Below are positions 59,050-64,000 of a stretch of DNA of 64,000 bases, one piece after another. Under the pieces are notes generated by a model that worked only from the letters and a program-made list of their open reading frames with translations, ran no database searches and was not told the origin of the DNA. The translations under genes and the position numbers were made by a program. The DNA comes from Streptomyces sp. 35G-GA-8 (GTDB lineage: Bacteria > Actinomycetota > Actinomycetes > Streptomycetales > Streptomycetaceae). The DNA is taken from the NCBI RefSeq assembly GCF_023534745.1, contig NZ_JAMHJQ010000012.1, forward strand, positions 62,001 to 126,000, given 5' to 3'. How positions within the stretch are numbered: the stretch's first letter is position 1; every line of letters begins with the position of its first letter.

Positions 59050-59862
59050 ATGCACCCTGAATCCCGATCGAGCCTTGATGGCCCGCTCCCGCCCGGTCGG
59101 ATGGTCACATCCGATGAAGGCGACGGAGATCGACAGCCCTTGTGGCTCAGTGACGGGCCGGCCGCGCCTGAGCTGTGGACGCGGATGTACACCGAACACG
59201 CACGTTCCGGCTTGTGGCCGCTGCTCCTCGACGCGCTGGACCCGAACGACGGCGAGTTCCGCCCTTGGGAGTCCGGGGAGGTCTTCCCTGAGCAGATGTC
59301 CTCCCCGGCAAGCCATGATCCTGCCGGTCTCCTCGCACAGTGGTGGGCGACCTACACGGCCGTCGATGAAGACGACGACATGCTCGACGTCAAAGGGCAC
59401 CTCGCTGTTACGGCCCCCTTCGGACAGGTATGGCCCGGCCTTGCGGCCGGCCGGGAGACCGTGATGAACCCCGAACAACTGGCCTCAGAGTTCGCGGAGG
59501 TGTTCCTCACCGACTGCCCGCGGACACGTCTTGGACTGGTTGCCGCACCGTCCGGTGCTGAAGCGCTGACAGCCGTTGGCTGGAATGGCCCCTGCAACTA
59601 CGAGAACGACACCGCGAAATTCTCTGCGGTCGTCCGGGATTGGGAAACCCGATTCGGAGCCCGTGTCGTCGCGGTCGGGTTTTCCACGCTGCACCTCAGC
59701 ATCGCCGCGCCACCGGTGACCGAGCATGAGGCTCTGCTGGTTGCAGCCGAGCACTTTGCGTTCTGCCCTGACAACATCTGGCAGGGCAGCAGACCGTACA
59801 CACTGGCCGCGTATGCCGAGCGGATCACTGGCGCCCACCGCTGGGATTTCTGGTGGGACTAA
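59050..59862 (+). CDS. DUF4253 protein
   Basis: 270 residues. The C-terminal half is a DUF4253 domain: [60 protein letters not shown] and [17 protein letters not shown]. The N-terminal half is variable. Family role unknown; often found with SUKH-like or DUF4259-type proteins. ATG 59050 was chosen; the open frame extends upstream without a ribosome site. It ends three bases into an ISL3 relic that runs the other way. Confidence 0.8.
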   Translation: MHPESRSSLDGPLPPGRMVTSDEGDGDRQPLWLSDGPAAPELWTRMYTEHARSGLWPLLLDALDPNDGEFRPWESGEVFPEQMSSPASHDPAGLLAQWWATYTAVDEDDDMLDVKGHLAVTAPFGQVWPGLAAGRETVMNPEQLASEFAEVFLTDCPRTRLGLVAAPSGAEALTAVGWNGPCNYENDTAKFSAVVRDWETRFGARVVAVGFSTLHLSIAAPPVTEHEALLVAAEHFAFCPDNIWQGSRPYTLAAYAERITGAHRWDFWWD

Positions 59863-60360
59863 AGATTGTGCCGGAGGTGCCGCCGGTCTGCGACCTGGAC
59901 GGCCTGCGGTGCACCAGCGGCGGCGCCTTCGGCGAAGAACGGCGCACGGTCACGGCAGATGACCTCAATGCCCAGCCGTTTGGTGAGCCAGGCCGCGAGG
60001 CTGGATGCCTCCCGGTCCGGCAGCAGATCGACGGGGCGACGGGTTTCGATGTCGACCAGGACGGTGCCGTAGTGGCTGCCCTTGCGGGTGGCGTACTCGT
60101 CGACGCCGGCCACACGTGGGGCGGCCAACTCGGGCTCGGGGAGGGCGTCCACCAGTTGGAGCACCGTGCTGCGGCTGACGGACACCCCGAGAATCCGGGC
60201 GATGCGGGCCCCGGCCCGGCCCGCGAGGGCCAGACCCTCCGCGGCCAGGGTCGAGCGCGGCCGTTCGGTCCGCTGGCAGTGCCGGCGTGTCAGGGCGGGT
60301 ATCTGCTCGACGAAGGTACGGCGTGCGCGCGGCCCGAGTTCCCGCAGGTGAACCGACGGA
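59859..60360 (-). pseudogene. ISL3-type transposase, central fragment
   Basis: Reads [20 protein letters not shown], then [60 protein letters not shown] and [20 protein letters not shown], then [11 protein letters not shown] and TAG. GVDEYAxRKGxxYGT and [10 protein letters not shown] are the hallmarks of ISL3 transposases (first and second DDE Asp). The zinc-finger N-terminus and the last third with the Glu are missing. Confidence 0.75.
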
Positions 60361-60509
60361 CCCTCAGCTGGAGAACGACGCTTCGGCCACCGCTCGGCAC
60401 ATCAGCGGGAAACCACAGGCTCGAAGGGGCCCGGCCGTCACTCAGAGTGGCCGGTCATAGAAGCTGAGCCAGAGCCCGTTCTCGTGAACGAAGCCACTGT
60501 GGATCGGTG

Positions 60510-61352
60510 TCAGAACACGTGGCGCCCTGTGGGCCGAGTGGGAGGCGCTCCGGCGCCCGCTCGCAGTGCGAGTTCAGCGACCGCTCGTGGGGCGCCTTCC
60601 TGTCCGCCCATGCCGGGGAAGGCGTTGATGTCGACGATCAAGGGGGTGCCGCCGCCCGCGTCGATGACGTCGACTCCGTACACGTCGAGGAAGAAGACTG
60701 AGCCGACCGCGCGTGCCAGGGTGGCCCAGCCGTCGGGGAGGTCGTCGGCTGTGAGCGGCAGGTGCGGTCCCCGGTGTGCACCGGTCAGTTCAGAGCGGCG
60801 CAGGGCGGCGAAGATCTGGTCGGCGGCGACCCACAGTTTGTGGTCCCACCCGTTGTTCGCGATGAACGGCTGTACCACCACCGGCTCGTCCGCCCAGCTC
60901 GTACACAGACGGTTCAGACACGTGGCGTCGTCAACGCGACTCACGAGGTCGTTTCGCCGGCTGTGCCGGCTCTTCACGACGAACGGCCCGCCAGGTCCGG
61001 CCTCGTCGGCGAGCTGCCGCAGCGCGGGCACGGCGCGGGTCGGGGCGAATGGCAGTCCCGCGCGACGGGCCAGTTCGGCCATCGCCGTGCGGTCCTGGCA
61101 CAGTCCAGTTGCCGCAGCCGAGTTGACCGCCGTTGCTCCCCGCTGCTCCAAGGACCGGGCCAGGGCCTGCGTGGTGCGCGCTTTGAGCAGGTAGACGTCG
61201 GCAAGCGGGTCGCGGAGGATGCCATCGAAGCTGTGGGAGTGACCGTACGATCCCGGGTCTGCCCATACCACCACGTGGCGGGGGCGCAGCAGTGCCGTTG
61301 TGGCGGACAGGAGGGGGTGGCAGGGATGGGGGGTAATCAGGCCGATCCTCAT
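60510..61352 (-). CDS. ATP-grasp ligase/kinase 2
   Basis: 280 residues. The N-terminal pre-ATP domain (MRIGLITPHPCHPLLSATTA) is followed by the ATP-grasp fold: GPFVVKSRHSRRND (ATP Lys), EPVVVQPFIANNGWDHKLWV, then LDVYGVDVIDAGGGTPLIVD and INAFPGMGG, where the D-x-N pair binds Mg2+. The end is like inositol-phosphate kinases (IDINxFPG) or RimK-type ligases. The substrate is unknown. ATG 61352 overlaps the stop of the first ATP-grasp gene (ATGA), so the two are made together. ISL3 debris follows. Confidence 0.85.
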   Translation of the reverse strand: MRIGLITPHPCHPLLSATTALLRPRHVVVWADPGSYGHSHSFDGILRDPLADVYLLKARTTQALARSLEQRGATAVNSAAATGLCQDRTAMAELARRAGLPFAPTRAVPALRQLADEAGPGGPFVVKSRHSRRNDLVSRVDDATCLNRLCTSWADEPVVVQPFIANNGWDHKLWVAADQIFAALRRSELTGAHRGPHLPLTADDLPDGWATLARAVGSVFFLDVYGVDVIDAGGGTPLIVDINAFPGMGGQEGAPRAVAELALRAGAGAPPTRPTGRHVF

Positions 61353-62254
61353 TCGACCTCACCAGCCAGCGCAGAAACCTGCGCAGGGATCCGCAACGAA
61401 CCGGGCCGCAGAAGGACCTCGGGGGGCGCGAAGGGCGCGATGACACCGGTGCGGGCCAGGTGGAGGACGGTCCGTGCCACTCGTGCTGCCGCGTGGGGCA
61501 CCTGACGGAAGCTCGGGAAGTCGTTCACGTCGACGACGACCGGGCCGTCAGGCCCGAGCAGCACATCCACACCGTACAGATCCAGGCCGTACACACGGCC
61601 CGCCCGGGCCGCTATCGCCGCCACTTCCGCGGTCAGCGGCACGCGCCGTTCGGGGACCGTGCGCTCCGGGTGCAGCGGCGAGCATCGCTGGGTGGCGAAG
61701 AGTTCCCCACCGATGCTGTAGACCTTGAGGTCCACTCCCGAGTTGGGCACGTAGGGCTGGGCTATCAGCATCCCTTCCCGGGGTGGCCGGTCGTGCCGAC
61801 TGGTCAGCTGTTCCGGCGAGGTCACCAGCCTTACCGCTCTTCCGGAGCTGCCGTCCGCGGGCTTGATGACGAGGGGGTATTGCGCCGCCGGTATCTCTCC
61901 CAGCGCTTCCTGTTGCGCGGCGGCGTATGTCATGGGCATGGGCAGTCCGTGGTGGCGGCCGATGGCTGCCGCCAGCACCTTGTCCCGCACACCGCGGATC
62001 GACCGCGCGTCGTTGATGGTGGTCAGTCCGGCAGTGGCCGCCGCCTCCAGCAAGGTCAGACCCGGCCCGCCGGACACCGTCTTGAGCACCCAGGCATCGT
62101 GTTTTCCCGCCTGTGCTTGCTCCGGGATCCGTATCAGGCTATCGGCGGGCCGCAACACGTCCACGTGGTGTCCCCAGGATCTGAGCTGGTGGATCACCTC
62201 GACGGGCATGCCGTCGTGCCGGTACTGCTCCTCCACCAGAAAGCAGAGTCTCAT
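61349..62254 (-). CDS. ATP-grasp ligase/kinase 1
   Basis: 301 residues. MRLCFLVEEQYRHDGMPVEV (pre-ATP domain), TTINDARSIRGVRDKVLAAA, YPLVIKPADGSSGRAVRLV (ATP Lys and Gly-rich loop), MLIAQPYVPNSGVDLKVYSI and YGLDLYGVDVLLGPDGPVVV with DVNDFPSFRQVP (Mg site). ATG 62254 has AGGAGA 5 nt upstream; seven codons further upstream is another ATG. Paralog of the following gene by layout but quite diverged. The Na/Ca-exchanger-family gene precedes it by about 120 bp in the same direction. Confidence 0.87.
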   Translation of the reverse strand: MRLCFLVEEQYRHDGMPVEVIHQLRSWGHHVDVLRPADSLIRIPEQAQAGKHDAWVLKTVSGGPGLTLLEAAATAGLTTINDARSIRGVRDKVLAAAIGRHHGLPMPMTYAAAQQEALGEIPAAQYPLVIKPADGSSGRAVRLVTSPEQLTSRHDRPPREGMLIAQPYVPNSGVDLKVYSIGGELFATQRCSPLHPERTVPERRVPLTAEVAAIAARAGRVYGLDLYGVDVLLGPDGPVVVDVNDFPSFRQVPHAAARVARTVLHLARTGVIAPFAPPEVLLRPGSLRIPAQVSALAGEVE

Positions 62255-62375
62255 CGGTCTCTCCTGCACCGTCATGCGCTGTTACTGGGATCGCGTCGTC
62301 CAGTTGGCAACGTTCGTGAAGTGGGCCCGGTCCGTTGCCGCCCTGGGCTCGGGCGGCAACGGACCGGGCAGGGGG

Positions 62376-63437
62376 TCAGGACAGGATCGGGATCAGACCC
62401 ACGGCGAACAGAACATAGAAGCCGGATGCCGTCGCGAGGCGGGCGGGAGTGAGCTTGTGGGCGCGCATGGTGGCCAGGAGGTAGACGATCGCGGCCATGG
62501 TGATGATTCCGGACCACAGCAGGGCCCCGTCGAAGTGCCACTTGGTGAACAGCAGGCCGATGCCGCTGGGGACGGTGGCCTGGATCATCATCGAGCCCGA
62601 GATGTTCGCCAGCGCCAGCTTGATCTTGCCCTGGCGCACCCAGATGACCGCGTTCATGATCTCCGGGAGTTCGGTGGCGATCGGGGACAGCAGCAGGGCG
62701 GTCACGGTGGCGGACAGGCCGAGCATCGGGCCGATGACATCGAGCTGTGCCACGAAGTAGTGCGCGGCGAGGAAGATGACGCCGAGGGTGGCCAGGGTCT
62801 GCGCGACCACGGCCCAGGTGGCGGGAGATGCCTTCTTGGGCTGGAACTTCAGCGGCTCCAGCTCCTCTTCCTCGTTGCCCTCGTTGTCCTCGTCCGCGCG
62901 GCTGCTGCGGATCTCGCGCCAGAAGTAGACGGCGTAGGCGGCGAAGAACAGCAGGCCGAGGGCGGGCTTGAAGGCGAAGGCGACCAGGCCGAGCGAGACC
63001 TTCACGAGGAAGATCGGCAGGAACCACTGCTGGTCCTTGGCCAGGCGCTTCATGTCCTTCTCCTCGCCCAGCGCCTCGCCGCCGCCGGGGCCGCTGGGCG
63101 GCATACCGGTATCGGCCGGCACGAGCAGCCGTTCCTTGCGGCGCTTGAGGAGGAGCACCGCTCCGGTCACGCCGTAGGCGACGGTGGCCAGCGCGAGGGG
63201 GCCGCCCATCGCGGCGCCCACCCCGATGTTCTTGGCCTCCTCGGTCGCGCCGGTGGTGACCGCGACGAGGGTGACCACGGATTCGGGCAGGGCCGTACCG
63301 AAGGCAGCGAGGACCGTCCCGACGGCCATCTTGCCGACCTTGAGCCTTTGGCCCAGCCACTCGACCGCGTTGACGAACCACTCGCACGCGAGATAGATCG
63401 CCACCGCGCACACGATGAGCAAAACGAAATGGATCAC
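62376..63437 (-). CDS. Sodium/calcium-exchanger-family cation transporter
   Basis: 353 residues, about ten to eleven spans. The two alpha-repeats are plain: MAVGTVLAAFGTALPESVVT (alpha-1) and LLLSPIATELPEIMNAVIWV (alpha-2), each with the Pro-Glu that binds the cation. The central cytoplasmic loop (RSSRADEDNEGNEEEELEPL) is highly acidic. It exchanges Ca2+ or a similar cation for Na+ or H+. GTG 63437 was chosen with GGAAGGAC upstream; the open frame continues 22 codons further with Pro-rich residues. Same direction as the ATP-grasp pair. Confidence 0.88.
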   Translation of the reverse strand: MIHFVLLIVCAVAIYLACEWFVNAVEWLGQRLKVGKMAVGTVLAAFGTALPESVVTLVAVTTGATEEAKNIGVGAAMGGPLALATVAYGVTGAVLLLKRRKERLLVPADTGMPPSGPGGGEALGEEKDMKRLAKDQQWFLPIFLVKVSLGLVAFAFKPALGLLFFAAYAVYFWREIRSSRADEDNEGNEEEELEPLKFQPKKASPATWAVVAQTLATLGVIFLAAHYFVAQLDVIGPMLGLSATVTALLLSPIATELPEIMNAVIWVRQGKIKLALANISGSMMIQATVPSGIGLLFTKWHFDGALLWSGIITMAAIVYLLATMRAHKLTPARLATASGFYVLFAVGLIPILS

Positions 63438-63595
63438 GGGACTCGGTTGTCCTTCCGGTGCCGGCGGGGGCACCGAAGGACGACCAGCGCGGGGCGGTGG
63501 CACGACTTCGGCCCCGCCGACGCACTAGTTGTCATCGACAAAGGGCCGAAGGTCTCACCCGCCCTCATCCACGACAGATGCGGGCCCGGCCACCG

Positions 63596-63615
63596 GGAAT
63601 CCCGCTCGGGATTCC
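63596..63615. promoter_or_regulatory. Hairpin in exchanger leader
   Basis: GGAATCCC-GCTC-GGGATTCC, a perfect 8-bp stem, 160 bp upstream of the exchanger start. It may be an operator, an RNA leader hairpin or part of a terminator. No known riboswitch is recognised. Confidence 0.4.
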
Positions 63616-63758
63616 AGCATGTCGACGACCGGTTTGCGGGGTTACTCCCCTTCGCGGTTGTTTATCCTACACGTAATGCAACTGCGGTAAAACACGAACT
63701 ATCTGATGAATTCAGGAGCCTGAGGGGCCGGAGGGGCGTTCGCCGCTGCCGGGTCGGG

Positions 63759-63795
63759 CACGGTTCCGCGCTGCTGGGGGCGGCGCGGAACCGTG
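63759..63795 (-). terminator. 13-bp stem terminator
   Basis: CACGGTTCCGCGC, an 11-nt loop, then GCGCGGAACCGTG, 64 nt after the stop of the gene that enters from the right edge. Confidence 0.7.
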
Positions 63796-63858
63796 AACCG
63801 CACGGTGGCCGCAGGGGCATCACCGCGGTTCAGGCCGGGCCCGTCCGGTACGTGGGTG

Positions 63859-64000
63859 TCAGGACGAGCACTTCGACTGGTAGTTGTTCACGCTGTCCTT
63901 GACGAGACGCGTGGCCTTGGAGGCGTTGTCATAGCCGTTCAGCTCGACCTTCTTGTCGCTGCCGAGCTGCTTGTAGACGTTGAAGAACGCCTCGATCCGC
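63859..64000 (-). CDS. 3' end of a gene cut by the window edge
   Basis: Leftward open frame entering from the right edge, with no stop until TGA 63859-63861. The last 46 residues read RIEAFFNVYKQLGSDKKVEL, NGYDNASKATRLVKDSVNNY and QSKCSS. The frame, codon use and following terminator support a real gene. The short Lys/Asn-rich tail ending in Cys-Ser-Ser suggests a secreted protein, but the family cannot be told from this part. Confidence 0.65.
   Translation of the reverse strand, partial: RIEAFFNVYKQLGSDKKVELNGYDNASKATRLVKDSVNNYQSKCSS

Noticed and set aside
60361-60509. Possible short precursor peptide near the ATP-grasp pair
   Set aside because: No small frame with a ribosome site and leader/core character was found there; the DNA is the edge of the ISL3 relic.
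63596-63615. Riboswitch in front of the exchanger gene
   Set aside because: A single short hairpin without a recognisable yybP-ykoY or other metal-sensing core.
1-64000. CRISPR array, rRNA genes, replication origin, polyketide or NRPS modules
   Set aside because: No regularly spaced repeats, rRNA-like sequence, DnaA-box cluster or KS/AT/A/C domain motifs were seen.

Overview
The window is about 70% GC. It has GTG and TTG starts, ATGA/GTGA gene overlaps, Tat and lipoprotein signals, many LacI/TetR/MarR/IclR/HxlR/MerR/LysR regulators and a TipAS-type regulator. All of this points to Streptomyces or a close relative. The high number of broken transposases, recombinases and gene fragments suggests an accessory chromosome arm rather than the core. 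The calls rest on reading translations and motifs; no database search was possible.

Layout. 0-6.5 kb: a hypothetical gene, an HNH nuclease scrap, an APH-family kinase, a frameshifted Cys-rich protein, a second peptide deformylase with a divergent winged-helix regulator, a dead DUF6262 (Tn554-type) gene, a VOC protein, a nucleoside-deoxyribosyltransferase-like protein and an IS982 relic. 6.6-18.3 kb: a small secreted protein, a LysR/acetyltransferase pair, a GH15 enzyme, nitronate monooxygenase, a secreted class A beta-lactamase-like protein, a VOC/TipAS-MerR/APH resistance-like group and a TetR/SDR pair.

18.5-28.6 kb: a coherent sugar-type locus. Two ADP-ribosylglycohydrolase (ARH) genes and a dead PfkB kinase run leftward. 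A LacI regulator, a third ARH gene, a binding protein, two permeases and a secreted alpha-amylase-family enzyme run rightward. LacI-like operators lie on both sides of the regulator. No transporter ATPase is encoded here, so a shared MsiK-type ATPase is probably used.

28.7-32.2 kb: Zn-ADH, TetR, HxlR and an alpha/beta hydrolase with an Asp nucleophile. 32.4-39.9 kb: a sugar-acid catabolic locus (IclR, enolase-superfamily dehydratase, MFS carrier, then divergent RraA-like, NTF2-like, ketoglutarate-semialdehyde-type ALDH and FAH-family genes). The predicted route is aldonate/aldarate to 2-keto-3-deoxy acid to 2-oxoglutarate semialdehyde to 2-oxoglutarate.

40-54 kb: several regulator/enzyme pairs (MarR-SDR, TetR-DUF998, DLH-like, TetR-aldo/keto reductase) among relics of Tn3, tyrosine recombinase, IS1182 and IS982 elements, with a perfect 20-bp inverted repeat and a tRNA T-arm-like scar.

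54-64 kb: a DIP1984 protein, a Tat-secreted protein convergent with a rare fusion of a squalene/phytoene-synthase-like domain to a cis-prenyltransferase, two inverted copies of one ~125-bp leader, a methyltransferase relic, DUF4259 and DUF4253 proteins, an ISL3 relic, twin ATP-grasp genes, a Na/Ca-exchanger-family carrier, and the 3' end of a gene cut by the window edge. The strongest candidates for something new are the prenyltransferase fusion, the three-ARH sugar locus and the ATP-grasp pair.
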